A stretch of DNA of 64,000 nucleotides from assembly GCA_027486765.1 (NCBI GenBank), contig JAIXOO010000115.1, forward strand, positions 1-64,000. The letters run 5' to 3'. The notes beneath the pieces were generated by a model. That model was not told the origin of the DNA, made no database searches, and saw nothing but the letters and a program-made list of their open reading frames with translations. This document shows, one piece after another, positions 29,823 through 39,208 of the stretch. Numbering within the stretch: the stretch's first letter is position 1; every line of letters begins with the position of its first letter. A program made the position numbers and the translations under genes. This DNA comes from Saprospiraceae bacterium (GTDB lineage: Bacteria > Bacteroidota > Bacteroidia > Chitinophagales > Saprospiraceae).

Positions 29823-31487
29823 ATGCTTGAAAAAGAAGAACGTTCACTGAATTTTATCGAGCAAATCATTGAAGAAGACATTGCCAATGGCAAACACGCT
29901 GGCCGGATTCACACCCGTTTCCCGCCGGAGCCCAATGGCTACCTCCATATCGGCCACGCAAAGGCCATCACGGTTAATTATGGCATTGCCCAACGTTTTC
30001 AGGGCAAATTCAACCTGCGTTTTGACGATACCAACCCCGTTACCGAAGATGTAGAGTATGTCGACAGCATTCGTGCCGACGTACGCTGGTTGGGTGCCGA
30101 GTGGGACAACGAGTGTTTTGCCTCCGACTATTTCCCCCAACTCTACGCTTATGCCGTTGAGCTGATCAAAAAAGGCCTGGCCTACGTTGACGATTCCACC
30201 AAGGAAGAAATCGAGGCGCTGAAAGGCAATCCCGCCGTGCCAGCGCAGGCAAGCCCTTATCGCAGTCGGTCCATTGAAGAAAACCTGGACTTGTTTGAAC
30301 GCATGAAAAACGGGGAATTCCCCGATGGTGCCCGCGTACTGCGCACCATGGGCGACCTGAGTTCGCCTAACATGCACATGCGCGACCCCATCATGTACCG
30401 CATCAAACACGCCCATCACCACCGCACTGGCGATCAGTGGTGCATCTACCCTATGTACGATTTTGCCCACGGGCAAAGTGACTCGATCGAAGGCATTACA
30501 CATTCCTTGTGTTCGTTGGAATTCATCCACCACCGCCCATTGTACGAGTGGTACATCGAAAAGCTGGGCATTTTCCCCAGCCGTCAGATTGAGTTTGCCC
30601 GCATGAATGTGGCATACCTGATCACCAGCAAGCGCAAGTTGCTAAAGTTGGTTACTGAAGGTCATGTAACCGGCTGGGACGATCCGCGCATGCCTACCAT
30701 TTCGGGGATGCGTCGCCGGGGTTATCCAGCGCAAGGGATTATCAATTTCTGCGAACGCGCCGGAGTTGCCAAACGCGACAATACCATTGAATATGGTTTG
30801 CTGGAATTCTCCGTACGTGAAATCCTGAACCAAACCGCTACCCGCGCCATGGCGGTGCTAGACCCCCTCAAAGTGGTCATCACCAATTACCCCGAAGGGC
30901 AAATGGAGCAGATGGAATTGGAGAACAATCCTGAGGATCCAAATGCGGGCACCCGTACCATTCCTTTTTCCCGCGAGATTTACATCGAGCAGGAAGACTT
31001 TATGGAAGATGCGCCTAAGAAATTTTTCCGCTTGGCCCCCGGTGGAATGGTGCGTTTGAAAGGGGCATACATCATCCAATGTGATGCCGTACAAAAAGAC
31101 CCGGCTACAGGTCAGATTACGGAGCTGCATTGTACCTACTTCCCGGATAGCCGCTCAGGCTCTGATACTTCCGGCCTCAAGGCCAAAGGGGTATTGCACT
31201 GGGTATCGATTGCCCAAGCCGTAGATGGCGAAGTGCGCATGTACGATAAATTGTTTACCGATCCAGAACCTACCAACCACGAAGACCGCGATTACCTGGA
31301 GTTTGTCAATCCTGACTCCCTCAAAGTGATTCCTAATGCTAAGTTGGAACCCAGTCTGGCCCAGGCCAACGCTGGCGACAGCTTCCAATTCTTGCGCATG
31401 GGGTATTTCTGCGCGGATCAGGATAGCACTCCAGAACGCCCTATATTCAATCTTACAGTGGGTTTGAAGGACAGTTACAAGCCTTAA
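29823..31487 (+). CDS. glnS: Glutamine--tRNA ligase
   Basis: IHTRFPPEPNGYLHIGHAKAITVNYGIAQRFQGKFNLRFDDTNP; HRTGDQWCIYPMYDFAHGQSDSIEGITHSLCSLEF; start ATG 29823 (MLEKEERSLNF). Confidence 0.95.
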   Translation: MLEKEERSLNFIEQIIEEDIANGKHAGRIHTRFPPEPNGYLHIGHAKAITVNYGIAQRFQGKFNLRFDDTNPVTEDVEYVDSIRADVRWLGAEWDNECFASDYFPQLYAYAVELIKKGLAYVDDSTKEEIEALKGNPAVPAQASPYRSRSIEENLDLFERMKNGEFPDGARVLRTMGDLSSPNMHMRDPIMYRIKHAHHHRTGDQWCIYPMYDFAHGQSDSIEGITHSLCSLEFIHHRPLYEWYIEKLGIFPSRQIEFARMNVAYLITSKRKLLKLVTEGHVTGWDDPRMPTISGMRRRGYPAQGIINFCERAGVAKRDNTIEYGLLEFSVREILNQTATRAMAVLDPLKVVITNYPEGQMEQMELENNPEDPNAGTRTIPFSREIYIEQEDFMEDAPKKFFRLAPGGMVRLKGAYIIQCDAVQKDPATGQITELHCTYFPDSRSGSDTSGLKAKGVLHWVSIAQAVDGEVRMYDKLFTDPEPTNHEDRDYLEFVNPDSLKVIPNAKLEPSLAQANAGDSFQFLRMGYFCADQDSTPERPIFNLTVGLKDSYKP

Positions 31488-31647
31488 GAGCTTGTTTAAG
31501 TTTTTTGTTCGGAAGCGAAAACGAGGCCATTTTTGCCTTAATGAGGCACGAAAAGCGGAGTTTAGCAGCGCTAAATGAGCATTTTCGGAACGAAATTAAG
31601 GCAAAAATGGACCGTTTGCAGCCCGAACAAAAAACTTAAACAAGCTC
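31488..31647. repeat. 160-bp fully nested imperfect palindrome (MITE-like)
   Basis: Outer arms GAGCTTGTTTAAGTTTTTTGTTCGG...GGCCATTTTTGCCTTAAT / ATTAAGGCAAAAATGGACC...CCGAACAAAAAACTTAAACAAGCTC; inner CGAAAAGC...TTTAGC-AGC-GCTAAA...GCATTTTCG. Confidence 0.9.
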
Positions 31648-31732
31648 CCACAATTAAATTTGTGTGGAACCAAAACTATCCTTAAACTTGTTTTACAATC
31701 GGTATTTTTTTTAAACAAAAACCCAATAAAAA

Positions 31733-32443
31733 ATGAATGAATATCCTTTTGTAAGTGATCAAAGGCAAGCATCGATCGAAGCTGAACAGGCGCGTTTCAT
31801 CACTAAAGTATACGGCTGGATGTCGATCGGGCTGGCACTAACTGGTGCAGTAGCCTATTTAGTATCGAGTTCACCCGCCATGCTCCAATTGATCTTTGGC
31901 AACAAGCTGATTTTTTGGGGCTTAATCATTGGTGAATTATTGATGGTGGGTTACCTCGCCGCCGCGGTTACGCGCATGTCCGCAGCCACGGCTACGCTGG
32001 TGTACATGCTGTATGCAGTGCTCAATGGGGTGACCTTGTCGGGTATTTTTATCATGTATACGGGCGCTTCTATCGTGGGCACCTTTCTGATTACGGGAGG
32101 AACTTTTGCAGCAATGAGCGCTTACGGCTATTTCACCAAACAAGACTTGACCAGAGCGGGTAATCTGCTCTATATGGCCTTGATTGGGCTGTTGATCGCC
32201 ACAGTAGTGAACATCTTTTTCCGCCACCCGATCATGTACTGGATCATCACTTATGCTGGTATCCTGATCTTTGTAGGTTTGACGGCTTACGATACCCAGA
32301 AGATCAAAGAAATGAACATCATCGGGAATGAGGGTACGGAAGAGGACCATAAGGAAGCGATTATGGGCGCGTTGACGCTGTATTTGGACTTTATTAATTT
32401 GTTTTTGTATTTGTTGAGGTTGTTTGGACGGTCGAATGATTGA
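31733..32443 (+). CDS. Bax inhibitor-1/YccA family membrane protein
   Basis: FITKVYGWMSIGLALTGAVAYLV; GLTAYDTQKIKEM; ALTLYLDFINLFLYLLRLFG. Confidence 0.95.
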   Translation: MNEYPFVSDQRQASIEAEQARFITKVYGWMSIGLALTGAVAYLVSSSPAMLQLIFGNKLIFWGLIIGELLMVGYLAAAVTRMSAATATLVYMLYAVLNGVTLSGIFIMYTGASIVGTFLITGGTFAAMSAYGYFTKQDLTRAGNLLYMALIGLLIATVVNIFFRHPIMYWIITYAGILIFVGLTAYDTQKIKEMNIIGNEGTEEDHKEAIMGALTLYLDFINLFLYLLRLFGRSND

Positions 32444-32462
32444 TAAGTCATTTTCGGAAATA

Positions 32463-32511
32463 AAAACAATGGAGGGTAAAGTGAAATGCACACTTTACCC
32501 TCCATTGTTTT
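32463..32511. terminator. Hairpin terminator with 21-bp perfect stem
   Basis: AAAACAATGGAGGGTAAAGTG-aaatgca-CACTTTACCCTCCATTGTTTT. Confidence 0.8.
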
Positions 32512-32683
32512 ATGAAGACCTTCAAGGTTGAACGTAAGTGTTTTGTAGTGAAAAGATTATAGTATTTTTATTTGTAAGTGTAGGATAATATTTTAACATT
32601 TGTGAAGTTTCCATTTAGATCGGGTAGACAAAGGTGTTATTTTCAAAATTTCATTTTTTGGACAATACTCCATTCTATCTTCA

Positions 32684-33793
32684 TTGTGGGAAAAATTAAT
32701 CTGCCTAGTTAATATTAAACACTTGAAAACCTCGTTAATCCTTGCCTTTTTATTTTTATCTTTTGCTTCTTCAGCCGCTTCATCTGAAGAGATGATTACG
32801 GATATTTTTGTCAATGGGGAGCCTATTAAGCTTGAAAAAAATAAGCTCAACTTGGTTGATAAAGACGATCTTTTGCTTTTCCTCAAGCCACTACCCGAAG
32901 GACATTATTATCAACATTCCTTCAACAATTGCAGAGTAGTACGCCAAATTGACCGAACCCATTTCCATTTCTATGCCTTCAAAAAAGTACACATAGACTC
33001 CTTGGTAATCAGGGTATTGCCCAAACACAAAGCTTATCCCGACCGAGTCATTCAAATTTCGGTTCGCAGCGCAGTCTTTGAATCCTGGCGTTTTGTGCCT
33101 TTGTTTGTCAGTTATTTGTTGCTGCTTTTGGGAATTGCATTGGCTGGGGTAATTGTTTTCAGCAATAGGAATCGAAAAAAGGTATTTAACCTGCGTAGCG
33201 ATTGGACGAACCAATTGCACAATGACATTGGTGGCGATTTAAGTAGTGTGGCACTTCGGCTCGAAATTTTGAGAAAAAAAATGGCGGATGTAGACCAAAA
33301 AACATTTGCTAACCTGAGTAAAATTTTCAGTATCCTCAGCGATGTCCAAACAAAACTGCGCTTTGTTTTTAATTTAGTTGATCCCAAGCAAGACTCACTA
33401 CAAGTAATGTTCATGGGAATACATGATTACGCCCATGATAATTGTGCCCTTCAGCATATTCAATTTTTCTACACCAATAACATCAATGGTAGTGAAGGAA
33501 TAAAAATTGACATTGGCCGCATCAATAAAATTTATTTAGTGCTCAAGGAAGCTTTGAACAATGTTTTTAAAAGCTCCAGAGCAAGTACCCTTTCTTTGAA
33601 TATCCAGCGGAATAAAGAAGGAATCTGGATTAAGGTTGAAGATGATGGCATCGGTTTTGATCCCAACAAAATTCACAACGGTAATGGGATAAAAAACCTC
33701 CAGCAATATGCCAAAGAAGGACTAATGGAATTGAATATTGATTCTGGCCAAGGCAAAGGCACCCGCATTACCGCTTTAATCCACTTATTGTAA
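32684..33793 (+). CDS. Sensor histidine kinase (HisKA_3/NarL-partner type); start uncertain
   Basis: Signal/TM, DHp LHNDIGGDLSSVALRLEILRKKM, ATPase EALNNVF...VEDDGIGFDPNKIHNGNGIKNL...GQGKGTRI. Confidence 0.8.
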   Translation: MWEKLICLVNIKHLKTSLILAFLFLSFASSAASSEEMITDIFVNGEPIKLEKNKLNLVDKDDLLLFLKPLPEGHYYQHSFNNCRVVRQIDRTHFHFYAFKKVHIDSLVIRVLPKHKAYPDRVIQISVRSAVFESWRFVPLFVSYLLLLLGIALAGVIVFSNRNRKKVFNLRSDWTNQLHNDIGGDLSSVALRLEILRKKMADVDQKTFANLSKIFSILSDVQTKLRFVFNLVDPKQDSLQVMFMGIHDYAHDNCALQHIQFFYTNNINGSEGIKIDIGRINKIYLVLKEALNNVFKSSRASTLSLNIQRNKEGIWIKVEDDGIGFDPNKIHNGNGIKNLQQYAKEGLMELNIDSGQGKGTRITALIHLL

Positions 33794-33867
33794 AGGATAA
33801 AAACACCAATTCTGGTGGTAAAAAACCAGGACCGTAATAGATACATTTGAAGAAAAAATCAGGGTTT

Positions 33868-34506
33868 ATGGTGCGCATTATTTTGTTTGAGGACAATTCA
33901 AATTATCGAGAAGCATTTGAATTGTTTTTTGAGGATTCTGACAAGGTGTATTTGGTAAAATCATTTGGAGAAGCAACCAAAGCAACTACTCACATCAAAG
34001 CAATCCAACCCGATGTGGTACTAATGGATATTGAAATGCCAGGCGTTTCCGGTTTGGATGCTTTGAAGGAGATCAATAAGTATTGTCCCAATACCAAAGT
34101 GATGATCCAAACGCAGTTTGAAGACAATCATCGGCTTTTTGTAGCCTTGTGCCGAGGAGCCTGGGGCTATGCGCTAAAAAGTGATCCGCTCGATAAACTG
34201 GAAGCCGCCATTTTGGATGTACATCTGGGTGGAGGCTATTTTTCTCCAGCGATTGCTGGAAAGGTTACCCGTTTGTTCCAGGACAAGGAATTTAATGCCA
34301 ATCCTGATTTTTGTAACCTGACTGATCGAGAGCTGGAAGTGCTCCAACATCTGGTCTGTGGAAAAAAGTACCAGGCCATTGCCTCCGCCATGTTCATCAG
34401 TTATGAAGGGGTGCATTCTCATATAAAAAAAATTTATGAGAAGTTGCATGTAAACTCCAAATCGGAGGCGATTGTGAAGGCGATTGAAAATAAGTTGATT
34501 AACTAA
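33868..34506 (+). CDS. LuxR-family response regulator
   Basis: Receiver: VVLMDIEMPGVSGLDAL; HTH: LTDRELEVLQHLVCGKKYQAIASAMFISYEGVHSHIKKIYEKLHVNSKSEAI. Confidence 0.9.
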   Translation: MVRIILFEDNSNYREAFELFFEDSDKVYLVKSFGEATKATTHIKAIQPDVVLMDIEMPGVSGLDALKEINKYCPNTKVMIQTQFEDNHRLFVALCRGAWGYALKSDPLDKLEAAILDVHLGGGYFSPAIAGKVTRLFQDKEFNANPDFCNLTDRELEVLQHLVCGKKYQAIASAMFISYEGVHSHIKKIYEKLHVNSKSEAIVKAIENKLIN

Positions 34507-34520
34507 TAAAAAATATAAAA

Positions 34521-35849
34521 ATGGGCATTCGATTTTTCTTGTCAATCCTATTTACAATAGTGATTAGCACTATTTCTTGGGGGCAGCATTATGTGGATGT
34601 TCTGCTACGTCCCCAACTACAAACTAAATGGTGCTGGGCTGCTTGTATAGAGATGATCCACAAATTTCATGACAATACCAGTACCATTACTCAATGTGAC
34701 ATTGCATGCAAGCATGAGTATTTTAAGCAGGTGGGTCCTCTTTTCGGCTCTCCTCTTCCCCCATATGTTAACTGTTGTACTGATTGTACAGTTCCTGGAA
34801 CCATTTTGAGCGGTGTTTTGTCTACTTGCAACCAAACGATCTTATTTTCAAAAAGAGTGGCAAAACCCAGGATAAATTATTTTGGTATACTCAATTCCTT
34901 CTATGGATATAGTTCCATTGAAGACATAGAAATCAATAAATTAACCTGGCCCAGAATTACAGAAGAAATCCAACAATGCCGGCCATTTGTTCTTTATTTG
35001 AACAAGTCTACTCTGGCCCATCTTGTAGTAGCAGAAGGAACTTATGTAACAAGTGGAGCTAATGGCACTCAACATGTGTTGGTGAATGATTCTCAATCAA
35101 GCTCCGAATATTTAATTCCATTTACTGCCATGACGGATCCTTTGATCCAGCTTAATAGTGTATTTCAAATAGCCAGAGGTATCTTTCCCAAGGATGCTGA
35201 GGAATGCAAAACTTGCGATAAGTTAAAACCCATAGATGAACATCCCCTTATTAAGGATTTGCTCAAAAACGCCAATCTGGATTTGTATTTCGGATTGACA
35301 AAAACAATTTTCACACAAGTTCAATACAATGCCTTGTTAGAAAAATCAAGTGGGCCTTTAAAATATTACTATGAAAATACCTTCTCCTATGAAAACCTTA
35401 AAGGAGACGAAGCCCTACGCTGTAAGGTATTGGTAGCCAAAGAAGCCAAGCCTCAAATTGCGACCACGTTCCAAAAAGTAGGTTCGGATTATTTAGTCAA
35501 AGAAATCGCGTTGCAGGCGTCAACACCCTTTGCTTCCGCCATAAAATTGTTCAATGCTGCGAACAAGTCCTTCCCCTTTTCCAATACCGAATTTGAAATC
35601 ATCCAATTTGTTCCCGACGGCTATCAATTTTACAAAGTCCGTATGGATGGGGTTAGTTATCTGTCTCCAGCAAACATATACCCAGACATCCCCTTTAAAC
35701 AATATTATATGTACAAAGAGTCTGACGTTCGTAAAGAACTAGCAAAAATGGATGCTGAAGTCAAAGATGTCATCAAAAAACAAGAGAAAACGCTGAGCAA
35801 AGAATTGAAGCGACTTAACTCTTCTAGTTTGCAAAAAACAAACGAGTAG
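34521..35849 (+). CDS. Secreted papain-like cysteine protease family protein
   Basis: Signal peptide, then LQTKWCWAACIEMIHKF (Cys) and GTQHVLVNDSQ (His/Asn). Confidence 0.75.
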   Translation: MGIRFFLSILFTIVISTISWGQHYVDVLLRPQLQTKWCWAACIEMIHKFHDNTSTITQCDIACKHEYFKQVGPLFGSPLPPYVNCCTDCTVPGTILSGVLSTCNQTILFSKRVAKPRINYFGILNSFYGYSSIEDIEINKLTWPRITEEIQQCRPFVLYLNKSTLAHLVVAEGTYVTSGANGTQHVLVNDSQSSSEYLIPFTAMTDPLIQLNSVFQIARGIFPKDAEECKTCDKLKPIDEHPLIKDLLKNANLDLYFGLTKTIFTQVQYNALLEKSSGPLKYYYENTFSYENLKGDEALRCKVLVAKEAKPQIATTFQKVGSDYLVKEIALQASTPFASAIKLFNAANKSFPFSNTEFEIIQFVPDGYQFYKVRMDGVSYLSPANIYPDIPFKQYYMYKESDVRKELAKMDAEVKDVIKKQEKTLSKELKRLNSSSLQKTNE

Positions 35850-35889
35850 TCGGATTAAATAATTTATTAAAACTTAAAATCTGGTAATC

Positions 35890-36423
35890 ATGGCAACAAT
35901 TTTTAGAGGCGGTGTTCCCATTCAAACGGAAGATGGCATGATCCAAGCGGAGCAATACGCAATTAGTTACTGGGGAAACCTCAATTTGGAAAAAATCTTT
36001 CCAATCGCTTTTTGGAAAGCAAAACAGATGATATCAGCGTCCAATTCAAAAAAAATTGCGCTCAGGATCAGTGATATCAACGATCCGCTGAATGTTGATG
36101 GAAGCTGGATGGTTTTTGATGAAGCCCAATCTGACTTATTAGCTGATCCCAATGAAGAGAACATCAGCTATTTTTTGTTGGAGGATAGCCTATTTGATGG
36201 GCCCGTACTGGTGCCTAATGGAAACGATGGATTTGATCGAGTGGAAGGGATAAGTAAAGTAAACAACACCCCTTACAACAACATTATCCGAGGCCGGATT
36301 GGAAAAGACGCGCTTACCAATAAAACTTATGCTTTTTTCCAGGCTGCCGGTTGTGACATCCTTGGCCCAGGCGGCGGTGGCGAAGGTGCCAGCACCGGCT
36401 TTAAAATTCCCTCCCCCGGTTAA
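35890..36423 (+). CDS. Hypothetical protein with Gly/Pro-rich C-terminus
   Basis: ORF with good intergenic placement downstream of the protease; no signal peptide; tail CDILGPGGGGEGASTGFKIPSPG. Confidence 0.6.
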   Translation: MATIFRGGVPIQTEDGMIQAEQYAISYWGNLNLEKIFPIAFWKAKQMISASNSKKIALRISDINDPLNVDGSWMVFDEAQSDLLADPNEENISYFLLEDSLFDGPVLVPNGNDGFDRVEGISKVNNTPYNNIIRGRIGKDALTNKTYAFFQAAGCDILGPGGGGEGASTGFKIPSPG

Positions 36424-36434
36424 CCCATTATCAC

Positions 36435-36464
36435 ATAGGGCTATCTCTCAGCAGGTAGCCCTAT
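36435..36464. terminator. Hairpin ATAGGGCTA...TAGCCCTAT, putative terminator
   Basis: Perfect 9-bp stem just downstream of the 36423 stop codon. Confidence 0.5.
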
Positions 36465-36500
36465 CTCAATTTATTTCAGCACCTATAAAACCCAATTCCC

Positions 36501-37211
36501 ATGTCCGAATTACTCATTTCCCGAATAACCGTAGCATTCAGCCTGATTCCCATTGCCATGGCTATTTACCGCTGGAATCATTTGAACAAGGCGTTAATGC
36601 TTTTTTTCATGTACAAAGTTTTATCCTTGTTGCTCAATTTAGGAGAGCAGTTTTTCATTTGGTATGCAACCAAATATTATCCCTCCGTTGAACCTTACCT
36701 CACCTATTTTGGTATTCAAGACACCAGTTTTATTGGTATATTGTATCACGTCATTGCTTTTATATATCTGGGAAGGTTTTACAAAACATTAGTAGGCAAT
36801 ACTGCTGGAAGAATCATCTTGTGGGTTGCATATCTTCTGCTAAGTACTTCGGTAATTAATTATTGCTTCATTGAAGGCTATCGGGTATATGGAAAATTTA
36901 ACCCTGGAGCTTCGGCCATTTTTATTTTTGGTACAGCTGTGTATTACCTTTACCAGATGTTCCGCTCGAATCTCAGCTTACCGGTTCGCCGAAATCCCTA
37001 TTTTTGGTTAAGCTTGGGCGTAATCGTTCCCAATTTACTTGGCGTTTTCTTTTTCCTGATTGGAGATGCAGTTCATCAGGAGGATTACAGTCTTTTTACT
37101 GCTTTGTCCTCTTTCAAAAATGGTTTCCTTATCATTGGCCAAATCCTTATGGGAATCGGTTTCTGGCATGCTCCTTTTGCAAAATTTGTAACCTTGCCTG
37201 AGCAAAAATAA
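36501..37211 (+). CDS. Multi-pass (about 7 TM) membrane protein
   Basis: Seven hydrophobic segments by inspection; no clear family recognised. Confidence 0.6.
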   Translation: MSELLISRITVAFSLIPIAMAIYRWNHLNKALMLFFMYKVLSLLLNLGEQFFIWYATKYYPSVEPYLTYFGIQDTSFIGILYHVIAFIYLGRFYKTLVGNTAGRIILWVAYLLLSTSVINYCFIEGYRVYGKFNPGASAIFIFGTAVYYLYQMFRSNLSLPVRRNPYFWLSLGVIVPNLLGVFFFLIGDAVHQEDYSLFTALSSFKNGFLIIGQILMGIGFWHAPFAKFVTLPEQK

Positions 37212-37426
37212 TGGATAAACCACCAGAACTGGTGTTGATTTTGGACGGTCCCTCCCCTTATCTTTGTACTATCTTCAACAACAGAACACCAACCTTGAGG
37301 AAACAAAGTGAGTTGGTCCCACTGGCCGGTAAAACTAAACCTATTTTTTCCCAGTGCAGCATCCGGAACATGGACCACTCCTCCTCCTCTTCTTCTTAAA
37401 AAAGGATTTTCCTACTCGGGGCATTT

Positions 37427-37434
37427 TTTTATCT
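37427..37434 (+). promoter_or_regulatory. Candidate -7 element TATCTTTG upstream of pyrR
   Basis: TAnnTTTG match 12 nt before pyrR ATG; sits in the loop of GGGGCA...TGCCCC. Confidence 0.3.
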
Positions 37435-37445
37435 TTGCCCCACCT

Positions 37446-38003
37446 ATGGAAAAGCAACGCATCATCATCGGACCTGAAAGGTTTTCGCTGACCATTGATC
37501 GGCTCTGCCACCAATTGGTTGAAGAGTTTGATGATTTTACCAATACCTGCATCATCGGCATCCAGCCACGTGGCGTGGCGCTTTCGGAGCGCATTTACCG
37601 CCACCTCATCGACCAGCTCAACATTCCCCACATCGATTACGGCAAACTGGACATCACCTTTTACCGCGACGATTTCCGCCGCCCTGGGGCTTCCATGCAC
37701 GCCAGTGTCACCGAAATTGATTTTTTGGTGGAGAAAAAAAAGGTCATCCTCGTTGATGATGTCTTGTACACCGGGCGTACGGTGCAGGCGGCCTTGACTG
37801 CCTTGAACCATTATGGTCGCCCGGATAAAGTGGAATTGTTGACCTTGGTAGATCGGCGTTTCAACCGCGAATTGCCCATTCGTTCCACTTTTACAGGCAT
37901 CAAAGTCGATTCGGTGGATCAGGCTTACGTCAAAGTGGAATGGGCCAATACCCACGGGGAAGATCGGGTTCTTTTATTTTCAGACAAAAAAGCGGCACAA
38001 TAA
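37446..38003 (+). CDS. pyrR: Bifunctional pyr operon regulator/uracil phosphoribosyltransferase
   Basis: IGIQPRGVALSERI; YGKLDITFYRDDFRR; VILVDDVLYTGRTVQAALTAL; LVDRRFNRELPIR. Confidence 0.9.
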   Translation: MEKQRIIIGPERFSLTIDRLCHQLVEEFDDFTNTCIIGIQPRGVALSERIYRHLIDQLNIPHIDYGKLDITFYRDDFRRPGASMHASVTEIDFLVEKKKVILVDDVLYTGRTVQAALTALNHYGRPDKVELLTLVDRRFNRELPIRSTFTGIKVDSVDQAYVKVEWANTHGEDRVLLFSDKKAAQ

Positions 38004-38012
38004 TACGGGACG

Positions 38013-38942
38013 ATGGCTAACCAACAACTAAGCAGCAAACACCTCCTGGGCATCAAAGACCTCAGTACCGAGGACATTCGGCTGATTTTTCACACCGCCA
38101 CCAATTTTAAAGAAGTCATCAATCGCCCCATCAAAAAAGTGCCTTCTCTGCGCGACATCACCATCGCCAACCTCTTTTTTGAAGATTCAACGCGCACCAG
38201 GGTTTCGTTTGAGTTGGCCGAAAAACGGCTCTCAGCAGATACCGTCAATTTCTCGGCTTCTTCTTCTTCGGTCAAAAAAGGGGAAACCCTGCTCGATACG
38301 GTGAACAACATCCTGTCCATGAAAGTGGACATGGTGGTGATGCGCCACCCCGCTCCCGGTGCCTGCCAATTTTTGGCGCAACACATTGATGCCAATATCA
38401 TCAATGCAGGTGATGGCACCCATGAGCACCCGACCCAGGCGCTACTCGATGCCTTCTCGATGCAAGAGCAATTGGGCGACCTCGAAGGCAAAAACGTGGC
38501 CATTTTCGGCGACATCCTGCACTCGCGGGTGGCCTTGAGCAATATTTTTTGCCTACAGAAACTGGGGGCCAAAGTCCGGGTTTGTGGCCCTCCTACCCTC
38601 ATGCCCAAGTTCATCCACAAACTGGGCGTAGGCGTCAGCTACAACGTGCGCGAAACCCTGCAATGGTGTGACGTGGCCAACGTGCTCCGCATTCAGTTGG
38701 AGCGCCAAAACATCAAGTATTTCCCTACCCTGCGCGAGTATTCCCAGTATTTCGGGATCAATCGCCAGTTGCTGGATTCCCTGGATAAAAAGATTGTGAT
38801 CATGCACCCCGGGCCGATCAATCGCGGGGTGGAAATCACGAGCGATGTGGCGGATTCAGAGCATTCGATCATTTTGCAGCAGGTGGAGAATGGGGTCGCG
38901 GTGCGGATGGCGGTGTTGTTTTTGTTGGCGGCGAAAGGGTGA
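38013..38942 (+). CDS. pyrB: Aspartate carbamoyltransferase catalytic subunit
   Basis: FFEDSTRTRVSFELAEKRL; VDMVVMRHPAPGACQFLA; GDGTHEHPTQALLDAFSM; VIMHPGPINRGVEITSDVAD. Confidence 0.95.
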   Translation: MANQQLSSKHLLGIKDLSTEDIRLIFHTATNFKEVINRPIKKVPSLRDITIANLFFEDSTRTRVSFELAEKRLSADTVNFSASSSSVKKGETLLDTVNNILSMKVDMVVMRHPAPGACQFLAQHIDANIINAGDGTHEHPTQALLDAFSMQEQLGDLEGKNVAIFGDILHSRVALSNIFCLQKLGAKVRVCGPPTLMPKFIHKLGVGVSYNVRETLQWCDVANVLRIQLERQNIKYFPTLREYSQYFGINRQLLDSLDKKIVIMHPGPINRGVEITSDVADSEHSIILQQVENGVAVRMAVLFLLAAKG

Positions 38943-39020
38943 GGGAGGATACTAAGTGACTCATTTCCAAAGCGACATTTTTATTATCACAAAGGAATGA
39001 TTGCCAAAGCGACACTATTG

Positions 39021-39162
39021 GCACAAAGGACACAATGGAATGCACAGAGGACACAGAGTTAGACGTTGACAAGGGTTATTCATGAGAAATATGTCGCTAG
39101 AAAGAAACCTCTGTCAACGTCTAACTTTGTGTTCTTTGTGCCCTTCTTTGTGTCCTTTGTGC
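39021..39162. repeat. Large inverted repeat of GCACAAAG/GACACAAAG words
   Basis: GCACAAAGGACACAATGGAATGCACAGAGGACACAGAGTTAGACGTTGACA vs reverse complement of TGTCAACGTCTAACTTTGTGTTCTTTGTGCCCTTCTTTGTGTCCTTTGTGC. Confidence 0.9.
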
Positions 39163-39208
39163 TACAAAATGCCGCTTTTGCTACTACCAAACACATTGTG
39201 TTCCTCAC

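Noticed and set aside
29042-29893. Minus-strand ORF with FEGSKFEGSKVPGFQGSE repeats
   Set aside because: The repeated peptide is translation of the GGTTCCAAG-word hairpin; the remainder is antisense to argS.
33803-33830. Weak hairpin after the histidine kinase gene
   Set aside because: Stem too short and no T-tract.
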